A stretch of DNA of 41,803 nucleotides from an uncultured Clostridia bacterium (GTDB lineage: Bacteria; Bacillota; Clostridia; TANB77; CAG-508): assembly GCA_947624925.1 (NCBI GenBank), contig CANQMG010000002.1, positions 1 through 41,803 of the forward strand, given 5' to 3'. The notes under the pieces are model-generated. The model was not told the origin of the DNA. It saw only the letters and a program-made list of their open reading frames with translations, and did not search any database. Below, in pieces: positions 1 to 8,240 of the stretch. Each line of letters begins with the position of its first letter. The stretch's first letter is position 1. The position numbers were made by a program, and so were the translations under genes.

Positions 1-678
1 CCAAACAAATCAGTAACTTTACCGACCTGCTTCTTCAACTATTACTTTAACTGCTGCAATATCACAATGTTTATGTTTTGTCCCTGTAAAAATTGTCAAA
101 CTATAATCTCCAGTAGCAACTAGGCAACTTGCTCTTGTAATACTTCCAATATCATTTAAGCGAGTTTTCTTTCTTAATTCTTCAAATACTTTACAAACAT
201 TATATTTTGCCTTAGACCACATATCACAATGACAAACAGTTCTAATATCATCTAAAGTATAATCATTTACAGATATTTTTTCATTATTTTTATAGGCTCC
301 TTTTCCTTTAATTGCTGTATATAAACTATCTGTAAAGGGATCATAAACTACTCCAACATTTGGGACACCATCAATTACTAATGCTAAGGAAAATACTGCT
401 ACTGGTATATGTCTAGCATACATAGCTGTTCCATCAACTGGATCACATACCCATACAAAATTACTTTTACCAAATTGTTCTTCCTCGCCATCTACACTAT
501 GCTCAGGATATTGTTCTTTTACTCTTTTAATTAAATATGAATTAATTTCTGTATCAGCAATAGTTACAATTGTTTTATCTCCTTTATAACTAGCACCATT
601 ATTTTGATTAAAGTATTTAATCATTATTTTACCTGCTTGATATGCAATATCTTTTGCAAATTCTAAATATTCTTCCAT
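1..678 (-). pseudogene. Inositol monophosphatase family protein, frameshifted and cut by the window edge
   Basis: Mg-dependent phosphatase of the IMPase/FBPase-like superfamily, which hydrolyses inositol phosphates, PAP or related sugar phosphates; substrate not predictable here. Visible motifs are GEEE near residues 64-67, DPVDGT at 79-84 and the C-terminal CDIAA around Asp206, so the metal-binding set is present. The frame reaches EEAGR and stops at a TAA (19-21). Removing one base at 22-24 restores EEAGGKVTDLFG, the normal family sequence, which runs past position 1. This is a +1 frameshift at a CGG codon. It is last in the operon, 2 bp after the HD gene. It may be a broken gene, a sequence error or a real frameshift site. 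Confidence 0.8.
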
Positions 679-680
679 TT

Positions 681-1096
681 CTAATCTTCACTCCTTAATT
701 TTGCTGCTAATGTTTCTGCGTTTTTATAAGTTAATGAATTTTCTCCATATCTGTTTTTAATGTCTTCTAGTCTTTTTGTATAACCAACATCATTACCATA
801 TTTATCAATTTGCATATCTGCTTTATTCAATATTTCTAAATATAATGATGAGTATTGGGCATTTATATCTCCATGATAATAAACTTCTTTCCAATATTTA
901 TAATCATTTCTTTTTAATATTTCTCCACCTATATGTTCATGATTTAAATTATTTCCATACTCATAGCCAATATCATGATTAAATCCCAATACAAATAAGT
1001 CTTGTAATTCTTTATCATCCAATTATATTCTTTTCCTATTTCAATCATCTTTTTAGCAACAGCTAATGAGTGCTTTAATCTATTTTTATCTATCAT
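681..1096 (-). pseudogene. HD-domain phosphohydrolase-like protein, frameshifted
   Basis: Small HD-superfamily protein, probably a metal-dependent phosphohydrolase. The natural start is the ATG at 1094-1096, giving MIDKNRLKHSLAVAKKM and so on with the first conserved His (KHSLAVA). After residue 25 (N, 1022-1024) the frame must move back by one base to continue as LDDKELQDLF and reach the HDIG motif, a later HEHIGG and the C-terminal helices. The downstream piece alone (681-1022) could start only at TTG and would lack the first His. One base therefore appears to be missing near 1020-1026. The gene ends in TAG, 2 bp before the IMPase gene. Confidence 0.72.
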
Positions 1097-1112
1097 TTTA
1101 AACTTCAAAATT

Positions 1113-1307
1113 CTATTTTTTGTTAGTTTCTTCTAAACTTTTTTCTGTTCCATTTTCAGATATTAAATTAATGTAATGGGGATCTCCACCAATTCTTGTA
1201 TATTGATTGCCAACATCTATGGAACAAGCACCACATTTACAAATTATACAATCATGTAAATTTTTTGATTCAATTACATCATTACATCTTAAACATCTAA
1301 TCTTCAT
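1113..1307 (-). CDS. Small cysteine-rich zinc-ribbon-like protein
   Basis: A 64-residue protein with six Cys in its first 28 residues: C5, C8, C20, C23, C25 and C28. The CxxC pair followed by CxCxxC is consistent with a zinc ribbon or rubredoxin-like knuckle. The later part reads NQYTRIGGDPHYINLISENG. I recognise the layout from small hypothetical proteins of Firmicutes and their phages but cannot assign a function. The Shine-Dalgarno is weak; a GGGAG lies about 12 bases upstream. It sits between the 132-residue unknown gene (28 bp gap) and the HD gene (16 bp gap), so it probably shares their transcript. Confidence 0.7.
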   Translation of the reverse strand: MKIRCLRCNDVIESKNLHDCIICKCGACSIDVGNQYTRIGGDPHYINLISENGTEKSLEETNKK

Positions 1308-1335
1308 ATTATTAATCTACACTCCCAAAATATAT

Positions 1336-1734
1336 CTATTTTAAGTTTATTTCCTTTAGAAATTCATCCAAAGTAAATTCTCTATTATATTCATCAATTA
1401 TAACATATTTAGACTCATTTTCTTTATAAAAACTTATGAAACTATTTAAGTCTGTAAAATTACGAAATCTAAAATCATCTACAATTTGTACTCCAATATC
1501 ATATTTATTAATTGGGTCAATATAAAGTTGTGTTTCGTTAATGTAATTAGGCTCATATTGTCTACATTCTTCCATTACATCGTTATTATTAATGGGTAAA
1601 ATATTAGCAACTTTATCATTAAGTTCTTTATACAAATTATCAAGTTTTGAATTAAACTCTTTTTCTAATAAATCCAATTTATTTATTGTTTCATTAGTAA
1701 TTTTTCTATCTCTCAAATAGTATGTACAAGACAT
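1336..1734 (-). CDS. Hypothetical protein, 132 aa
   Basis: Not recognised. The first half (about residues 10-48) is charged and likely helical, possibly a short coiled coil. The second half is rich in Asp, Tyr and Phe. There is no signal peptide or membrane segment, so it is probably cytosolic. The start is supported by GAGGTG four bases before the ATG. It follows the DUF4143 ATPase gene by 12 bp and ends in TAG. Co-transcription with the ATPase is likely, but that does not define a role. Confidence 0.65.
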   Translation of the reverse strand: MSCTYYLRDRKITNETINKLDLLEKEFNSKLDNLYKELNDKVANILPINNNDVMEECRQYEPNYINETQLYIDPINKYDIGVQIVDDFRFRNFTDLNSFISFYKENESKYVIIDEYNREFTLDEFLKEINLK

Positions 1735-1746
1735 ATTACACCTCTA

Positions 1747-2976
1747 TTATAAATTTTTATTATTATAAATAAAATCAACTATATTAACATGGTTTATACC
1801 ATCTCTTTTTTGAAGTAATAAATCCATTGTAAATAAATATCTTGGATATAATTCTTTAATCATGTAAAATGGTCTATATTCTCGTTCTTCAGTATCTTTA
1901 TCACTAATATCTTTTGATACTTGAATATAATAGTAATCATCATAATTTGCTCTTGCAATAAAATCACATTCTAGTTTTCCGATATAACCTACAGAAAGTT
2001 TATAATTTTTGCTTTTTAAATATGAGTAAATTACATTTTCAAGAACAGGTCCGTAATTTATTCTATTGTCTGTATTTTGAGAATAATAGATACTTAAATC
2101 TGCCAAATAGTATTTTCTTTCTCCTTTTAAAACTGATTTTGATTTTATATCAAACAAATCGCAAGAGTAAATGATTTTAGCTTTTTCTAAAATATCTAAA
2201 TATCTTTTTATAGTTCTTCTATCTACATTTATTTTTACTTCTTTTTTCAAATAATTATATATATTTTTTATAGATATAACTGCTCCAAAATTATTAATTA
2301 CAAATTTCTTTATTGTTTCAAATAATGCTCTATCATTAATTCTATTACTTGTTTTAATATCTTTATCAAAAATTTGATTTATAACACTTGAAGTGTAGGT
2401 TATTTTTTCTTCATAATTATCATAATATAGAGACTTTGGAAAACCACCATTTCTAATATATTCTTCAAATTCTAAATAAATATTTTCATTAACGCGTTTA
2501 TTTAAAAATCTTTTCATATCAACATATTCAAAAAATGAAAGTGTCATCATTTCTATTTCAATATATCTTCCAGTTAATTTTGTAACTAATTCCCCACTTA
2601 AAAGATATGAGTTTGAGCCTGTTATAAAAATAGATATATTTCCTTCTTCTCTGTATGAGTTAATTAATATCTCAAATCCTTTAACATTCTGTATTTCATC
2701 AATAAATAAATATTTAAAATCATTATCAACTATTTTTTCATCAATTACTTTTTCTAATTGTTTTGAAGTTTTAATGTTTTTGTAACCTTTTTTATCTAAT
2801 TCTATATAGATAATATCTTTTTCTTTTATTCCATTTTCTAATAATTCTTGAATTATTGATTTTAAAAAGAAAGATTTGCCACATCTTCTTATCCCTGATA
2901 TAACTTTAATCATATCATCATTATAAAATCCACGAATCTTCTTTAAATAATCTTCTCTTTTATATATCTTTTCCAT
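1747..2976 (-). CDS. AAA-family ATPase with C-terminal DUF4143 domain
   Basis: A 409-residue protein of the widespread AAA_14/DUF4143 ATPase family, whose cellular role is not established. Walker A is GIRRCGKS at residues 28-35. Walker B is YLFIDEIQNV, with D93 and E94. A sensor-like FITGSNS segment follows, then GRYIEIEMMTLSFFEY, which is characteristic of this family. The C-terminal part (about 200-400) carries a winged-helix-like segment and the DUF4143 region ending in a nuclease-like ECDFIARA...YYIQVS stretch (key residues E, D, Q). The length is normal. It is first in the accessory operon, read toward position 1. Confidence 0.88.
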   Translation of the reverse strand: MEKIYKREDYLKKIRGFYNDDMIKVISGIRRCGKSFFLKSIIQELLENGIKEKDIIYIELDKKGYKNIKTSKQLEKVIDEKIVDNDFKYLFIDEIQNVKGFEILINSYREEGNISIFITGSNSYLLSGELVTKLTGRYIEIEMMTLSFFEYVDMKRFLNKRVNENIYLEFEEYIRNGGFPKSLYYDNYEEKITYTSSVINQIFDKDIKTSNRINDRALFETIKKFVINNFGAVISIKNIYNYLKKEVKINVDRRTIKRYLDILEKAKIIYSCDLFDIKSKSVLKGERKYYLADLSIYYSQNTDNRINYGPVLENVIYSYLKSKNYKLSVGYIGKLECDFIARANYDDYYYIQVSKDISDKDTEEREYRPFYMIKELYPRYLFTMDLLLQKRDGINHVNIVDFIYNNKNL

Positions 2977-2991
2977 ACTATCACCATAATT

Positions 2992-3020
2992 ATATTATTA
3001 AATTTTTTAAAAAAAGTCAA
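2992..3020 (-). promoter_or_regulatory. Possible promoter of the DUF4143 ATPase operon
   Basis: Minus-strand TTGACT (3015-3020), 17-bp spacer, TAATAT (2992-2997). The predicted start lies only about 9 bases before the ATG at 2976, giving an unusually short leader, so this is tentative. Confidence 0.35.
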
Positions 3021-3026
3021 GCTTCC

Positions 3027-3063
3027 CGACCAATTTTATATATTCACACACTAAAAGTGGTCG
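3027..3063. repeat. Inverted repeat between the DUF2207 gene and the ATPase
   Basis: Arms CGACCAATTTT (3027-3037) and AAAAGTGGTCG (3053-3063) pair with one mismatch around a 15-base loop. No T-run follows on the minus strand, so this is either a weak terminator for the upstream gene or an operator for the ATPase. The rest of 2977-3195 shows nothing recognisable. Confidence 0.5.
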
Positions 3064-3195
3064 TAAATATACATTTTTATTGAATTTTGAAATTATTTAA
3101 CATTTATTCAATATAATTATTTTTCTTCTTTCTACTTTTATTTATATTTTCTCTGTTTCTGCATTGTATAGTATCATATTCAGCTTTATTTTATT

Positions 3196-5046
3196 TTATC
3201 TAAAGCCTCCACCAGAAGAACCACCTGATGAGCCTCCACCACTTGAATAACTACTTCCGCCACCACCGGAACTATAATCTCTACTTGAACTATTATTACT
3301 ACTACTATAATCACTACTTGCTCTTTTTGCAGCTCTTTCTTCTCCTACTCTAACGCCTTCATAGCAAATAGCCGCCATATTTCTTGTTGCAATTGTTGTT
3401 ACTTCAGTGTTTAATAATGTTTCTTGATTAAAGTTAGGATATAATTTGCTAAATTGTTCTTCAACTTTATCTGCAATTCCTAAAAGTTCAGCAAAAATTA
3501 AATATTCTTCCCATAGATGCACTTCAAAATACTCTCTTTTTGGCATCATACTATAATCTAATAAAAATTTTTTTAATCCTTTTAGGTGTATTGCTTCTTC
3601 TCTTAATTTTTCGCTTACTTTTTTTAATGTTACTACTTCTGTTTTATTCGTTTTTTCTTCTTTTTCTTCAAAAATAGTAGTAGTAATTAAACCTTTATTT
3701 TCTAAATAACTCTGTTCTTTTTTTAATATACTTGAAAACCAACTTTTTATTAGATAATAATTTTTTTCACTCCACTTTTGAAATTCTTTTGCTTCTAGTA
3801 TCTTATTTGAACCAGATGCTTCTACGAGCATTTGAAATAAACTATTTTCTATTTCATTATCTGCTTGTTGCATTTGCGTAAAATCAATTGCATAATTATT
3901 ATCTTTAAAATTAAATAAGCCTTTTTTTGTTTTTGTAACTTTTATATAACCATTTTTAATCCATTTTAATAATATTGCCCCCATAATACCTTGTTTTAAT
4001 TCTCTTACTTCAATTACATTATATTCGTAACATACCCAGTACGCCATTTCTAAATCTTTATTACAAGGAATATCTCTATAATATTCTATTTCATCATCGT
4101 TGGGTAATTTTGTCCCATTTGGGTCATAATCAAATCTTTCGGTATGTATTACATTATTTCTTACATTATGTCTTAACCCTATATTTAGAATATGCATTAT
4201 ACAACAGAAAAACAAGACTACTGGTATAAATCCTATGATTACAATTATTAAATCCATAGGTGTAGTTTTCGTATATTCATTTTTGCTTTCAGAATAATGC
4301 ACATTATTAGAAGTAGAATTATATTTAACATCACTGAATGCTTCATCATATATATTATCAAACGTCTTACTAGATGTGTTTTTTGTATTAAAAATATTAT
4401 TTTCAAATTTAACTAAACCAACCATATATTGAGAAGATGATAAGCTTCCTCCAGAATCTAATATAATGTTTCCGTCTTTAAAATTAATTGTTCCATTATT
4501 CCCAAATGCCCATATTTTAGAATTTTCTATAGAAAATGGTGTATTAGAGTGTATTGTAATTTTAGCATCACTTATATATTGGTCTAAATTTAAAAAATTA
4601 AAATATATTCCCTGTGTATCTTTATATTGTGTTACAAGGTTATTTATATTATATTTTAGTGTATAGGTTCTACTTCCATAGTTTGATATACCCCAACATA
4701 ATTCTAAACCATTTGAAGTATAATTAATTCCACATTTATATGCTTTACTGTTGAAATTTGCACTTGTATTCCATTTATTTAAAGTTTCGTATGTTTTTCC
4801 TGAATCATCACTTACTTTAAAATTAGTTATACTAGAATTTTCTAATTTGCTGTATGCTCTATACCCTTCTGTTCCCTGTGTTAAAGAGGCATTTCAAACC
4901 TCTGTAACAGTAGCATTTCCATTAGCATCAATATAAACATCCATATTTATTTTGTTTATACTGTTGGCATTTACTTTATTGGTAAGTAACAATAAAAATC
5001 CAAAAGCTATAAAAATTAATAAATATTTTTTTATCGTTTTATTCAT
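3196..5046 (-). pseudogene. DUF2207 domain membrane protein with in-frame TGA
   Basis: One continuous 616-codon frame if codon 51 (TGA, 4894-4896) is read through. The ATG at 5044-5046 begins a signal peptide: KK, then a hydrophobic stretch to about residue 27, then VNA. An extracytoplasmic DUF2207 region follows. A membrane segment (DLIIVIIGFIPVVLFFC) lies about 60-80 residues after the internal Met at 4425. Then comes a cytosolic domain and a Ser/Gly-rich tail ending GGSSGGGFR, typical of this family. The TGA stands where relatives usually have Trp in TEVW, just before NASLTQGTEGY. Taken literally, only the fragment from 4425 would be an ORF. Probably a nonsense mutation or base-call error; recoding is considered in the findings. 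Confidence 0.82.
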
Positions 5047-5221
5047 AGTTTTTCTCCATTTCCACTTTCAATTGTAAAAACATTTTTTCTTATGTTTTAT
5101 TTAATTTATTTTATATCATTAATATTGCAATTTGTAAATAAATTTTATATAAAAAGGCAAGATTAAATTGTATATGTGTCAATGATAAATTAAATTGATA
5201 AATTATTTAAATATACAAAAT

Positions 5222-5247
5222 AAAAGAGTGTATAAATACACCCTTTT
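5222..5247 (-). terminator. Terminator of rny
   Basis: The arms AAAAGAGTGTAT and ATACACCCTTTT pair with one mismatch, overlap the rny stop codon and are followed on the minus strand by an AT-rich tract. The upstream gap 5047-5245 shows nothing else. Confidence 0.6.
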
Positions 5248-6787
5248 ATTTTGCATAAACTATTGATCTAGATTCTCTTATAACATTTACTTTTATTTGT
5301 CCTGGATATTCCATTTCATCTTCTACTTTCTTTGCTATATCTCTTGCCATAATTGTCATCTCAGCATCACTTACTTTTTCTGGTTTAACTATTATTCTTA
5401 CTTCTCTTCCTGCCTGAATAGCATAAGATTTATCAACTCCTTCAAAAGAATCTGCAATTTCTTCAAGGTTTTGAAGTCTCTTTATGTATGCCTCCAATGT
5501 TTCCCTTCTTGCACCAGGTCTAGAAGCAGATATAGCATCTGCGGCTTGTACTAATACAGCTTCTAATGTTTTTGGTTCTACATCTCCATGGTGAGCTTCT
5601 ACTGCATTTATTACTAGTTCATTTTCCTTATATTTTCTTAATACGTCTACTCCTATCTCTACATGAGTACCTTCCATATCATGATCTAAAGCTTTTCCAA
5701 TATCATGTAATAATCCTGCTCTTCTTGCCCTTTTAGAATCTAATCCTAATTCTTCAGCCATAATTCTAGCTAAGTTTGACACCTCTATAGAATGATTTAA
5801 TACATTTTGTCCATAGCTTGTTCTATATTTTAGTTTTCCTATTAGCTTTATTAAATCAGGATTTAAACCAATAACACCTGTTTCTAATGTTGCTCTTTCT
5901 CCTTCTGCTTTTATTATAGCTTCTACTTCTTCTTTTGCTTTTTCTACCATTTCCTCAATCTTAGCAGGATGTATTCTACCATCATCAATTAATTTCTCTA
6001 GAGCAATTTTAGCTACTTCTCTTCTTAAAGGATCAAAACCAGATAATATAACAGCTTCTGGAGTATCATCTATAATTAGGTCAATTCCAGTTAAAGTTTC
6101 TAATGCTTTTATGTTTCTTCCTTCTCTACCAATTATTCTTCCCTTCATATCATCATTAGGTAAAGAAACTATTGATACTGTTGTTTCAGAAGTATGATCT
6201 GCAGCGCATTTTTGTATAGCATAACTTAGAATTTCTTTAGCATTTTTATTGGCTTCTTCCTTAGCCTTGCTTTCTGCATCCTTTATATATGCTGCTTTTT
6301 CCAAAGAAAGTTGCTTATCAACTTCAGCTAATAATTGCTGTTTTGCCTCATCTTTAGTTAGTCTTGATATTTTTTCTAGTTCATCCATCTGTTTTTCAAG
6401 TATTTCTTGAATATCTGTTTTTTTGGTTTCTAATTCTTGATTTTTCTTTTCTAGTTCCCTTTCTTTGTTTTCAAAAGCCTGCGCTCTTTTTTCAAGATTT
6501 TCTTCTTTTTGAATTAATCTTTTTTCTTGAATTTGTACTTCGCCTCTTCTTTCTCTAATCTCTTGATCTAAATCGTTTCTAGATTTCATTATTTCTTCTT
6601 TTGCTTTAAAAATTTCTTCTTTTTTTCTGTTTTCTGCTTCTCTATTAGCATCTTCTATAATTTTTTTTGCTTCACTTTCTGCACTTTTAATTTTAGATTC
6701 TGCAGTTTTTCTTCTAATTACTACACCAACAGGTATAAAAACTGCTCCTGAGATTAGAATAGTGGCGATAATGATTAAAATGTTCAT
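5246..6787 (-). CDS. rny: Ribonuclease Y
   Basis: Membrane-anchored endoribonuclease that initiates mRNA decay in Firmicutes. Domains in order: an N-terminal membrane helix (about 2-22), a long charged coiled coil rich in Lys and Glu (about 25-190), a KH RNA-binding domain with GRIIGREGRN, and an HD domain with LLHDIGK and later EAHHGD. Length (513 aa) and end (IVYAK) match the family. I choose the second ATG (6785-6787), eight bases after GAGGG, over the ATG two codons earlier. It has its own promoter and terminator, so it is a separate unit downstream of dnaJ. Confidence 0.97.
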   Translation of the reverse strand: MNILIIIATILISGAVFIPVGVVIRRKTAESKIKSAESEAKKIIEDANREAENRKKEEIFKAKEEIMKSRNDLDQEIRERRGEVQIQEKRLIQKEENLEKRAQAFENKERELEKKNQELETKKTDIQEILEKQMDELEKISRLTKDEAKQQLLAEVDKQLSLEKAAYIKDAESKAKEEANKNAKEILSYAIQKCAADHTSETTVSIVSLPNDDMKGRIIGREGRNIKALETLTGIDLIIDDTPEAVILSGFDPLRREVAKIALEKLIDDGRIHPAKIEEMVEKAKEEVEAIIKAEGERATLETGVIGLNPDLIKLIGKLKYRTSYGQNVLNHSIEVSNLARIMAEELGLDSKRARRAGLLHDIGKALDHDMEGTHVEIGVDVLRKYKENELVINAVEAHHGDVEPKTLEAVLVQAADAISASRPGARRETLEAYIKRLQNLEEIADSFEGVDKSYAIQAGREVRIIVKPEKVSDAEMTIMARDIAKKVEDEMEYPGQIKVNVIRESRSIVYAK

Positions 6788-6879
6788 AATCATATCCCTC
6801 TTTTCTATTAAATTTTCAATGTTCGATAAATATATATAACTAATTTTATTTTTTAGAATATATTTTAACTTACTATTAT

Positions 6880-6908
6880 ATTTTATATGTATTATTGTAA
6901 ACTGTCAA
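6880..6908 (-). promoter_or_regulatory. SigA-type promoter of rny
   Basis: Minus-strand TTGACA (6903-6908), 17-bp spacer, TAAAAT (6880-6885). It lies between the dnaJ terminator and rny, giving a leader of about 85 bases. Confidence 0.7.
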
Positions 6909-6928
6909 GTGATTTTAATATGATTTTT

Positions 6929-6967
6929 GAAAAAAGACCGTTTCTGCAAAACAACAGAAACGATCTT
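6929..6967 (-). terminator. Terminator of the hrcA-grpE-dnaK-dnaJ operon
   Basis: A 13-bp stem, CAGAAACGATCTT (6955-6967) with AAGACCGTTTCTG (6934-6946), one mismatch, loop of eight, followed on the minus strand by a run of T. It lies just after the dnaJ stop. Confidence 0.9.
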
Positions 6968-6971
6968 GATT

Positions 6972-8123
6972 TTAACCAAATATTCCTTTTTTTCTTACCG
7001 GTGGCTGTTCATTCATTGTTTTTGCTAATTGCTCAATTAATTCTCTTTGTTCTTTAGTTAATCTTTTTGGAGTTTGAACAATTACAGTGAATATAAAGTC
7101 TCCTTCATAACTTCTATTTACATTTTTGAAACCTTTACCTTTTATTCTAAACTTTGTATCTGTTTGTGTTCCTTCTGGAATTTTAAACTTAAGCTTACTT
7201 CCATCTACCATAGGTATATCTAAGTCCGCTCCTAACGTCGCTTGAGTAAATGTAATGGGAATATCGCAATATACATTATCATCTTTTCTTGTATATAAAT
7301 GATGTCTTTTTAAATGTACTGTTATGTATAAATCTCCTTTAGGTCCACCTTTAGTACCTGCGGCACCTTCGCCTCTTAGAATTATTGTCTGATTATCATC
7401 AATTCCAGCAGGTATTTTTATTTTTATTTTAGTTGGTTTTTTTATTTTTCCTTTTCCTTTACATGTTTCACAATGCTCTGTAATAATTTTTCCCTCGCCA
7501 TGGCATGCAGTACATGTTCTTGTTGTTTGCATTTGACCTAAAATAGTAGTTTGAACCTGTTTTATTTGACCAGTTCCACCACACATAGAGCATGTTTGGA
7601 CTTTTGTACCTGGTTTTGCTCCAGTTCCATTACATGTACTACATGTTTCTTCTCTATTAAAACTAATTTCTTTTTCTACCCCTAAAAAGGCATCTTCAAA
7701 TGATATTTCTATATCATATCTTAAATCAGCACCTTTTGTTGGACCACTTCTTCCTTTTGAAGTTCTTCCTGACGTTCCAAATCCACTACCAAAAAATGAT
7801 GAGAAAATATCACCTAAATCTCCCATATCAAAACCGTCAAATCCAGAAGTTGAATATGAATAATAGCCATTTTGTCCTGCTCCTCCAAATCCTTGTGGAC
7901 CATTATGTCCAAATTGATCATACATTCTTCTTTTTTGTGGATCAGATAGGTTCTCATAGGCCTCATTTACTTCTTTAAATTTAGCCTCAGCTTCTTTTTT
8001 ATTATCAGGATTTGCATCTGGATGATATTTTTTTGCAAGTCTTCTATATGCTTTTTTTAATTCATCATCTGTGGCATTTTTATCAACACCTAAAACTTCA
8101 TAATAGTCTCTTTTCTCAGCCAT
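6972..8123 (-). CDS. dnaJ: Chaperone protein DnaJ
   Basis: Hsp40 co-chaperone that delivers substrates to DnaK and stimulates its ATPase. The J domain (about 3-68) contains the HPD signature in KKYHPDANPD. A Gly/Phe-rich linker follows, then four zinc-finger repeats, CSTCNGTG, CSMCGGTG, CTACHGEG and CETCKGKG, and the C-terminal substrate domains. The start is the ATG at 8121-8123, preceded by AAGGAG; an earlier in-frame ATG 12 codons upstream has no site. The protein is 383 aa, a normal type I DnaJ. It is last in the heat-shock operon, 117 bp after dnaK. Confidence 0.97.
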   Translation of the reverse strand: MAEKRDYYEVLGVDKNATDDELKKAYRRLAKKYHPDANPDNKKEAEAKFKEVNEAYENLSDPQKRRMYDQFGHNGPQGFGGAGQNGYYSYSTSGFDGFDMGDLGDIFSSFFGSGFGTSGRTSKGRSGPTKGADLRYDIEISFEDAFLGVEKEISFNREETCSTCNGTGAKPGTKVQTCSMCGGTGQIKQVQTTILGQMQTTRTCTACHGEGKIITEHCETCKGKGKIKKPTKIKIKIPAGIDDNQTIILRGEGAAGTKGGPKGDLYITVHLKRHHLYTRKDDNVYCDIPITFTQATLGADLDIPMVDGSKLKFKIPEGTQTDTKFRIKGKGFKNVNRSYEGDFIFTVIVQTPKRLTKEQRELIEQLAKTMNEQPPVRKKGIFG

Positions 8124-8240
8124 TTTCTGCTCCTTAATGTATTTTTGTATTTGAAACATAGCAAAAAATTACCAAGTTCCAAATACAAAATACTAAAAAT
8201 ATAATACTAATTTATAACTTTATTATTCTAAATAATCATA

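Noticed and set aside
1020..1026. Programmed -1 frameshift in the HD gene
   Set aside because: There is no X XXY YYZ slippery sequence and no obvious downstream pseudoknot or internal Shine-Dalgarno.
1747..2976. DUF4143 ATPase operon as a defence island
   Set aside because: No nuclease, methylase, toxin pair or other defence genes accompany it; the neighbours do not support a defence claim.
4894..4896. Selenocysteine at the DUF2207 TGA
   Set aside because: The position matches Trp, not Cys or a redox site, and no convincing SECIS-like stem follows.
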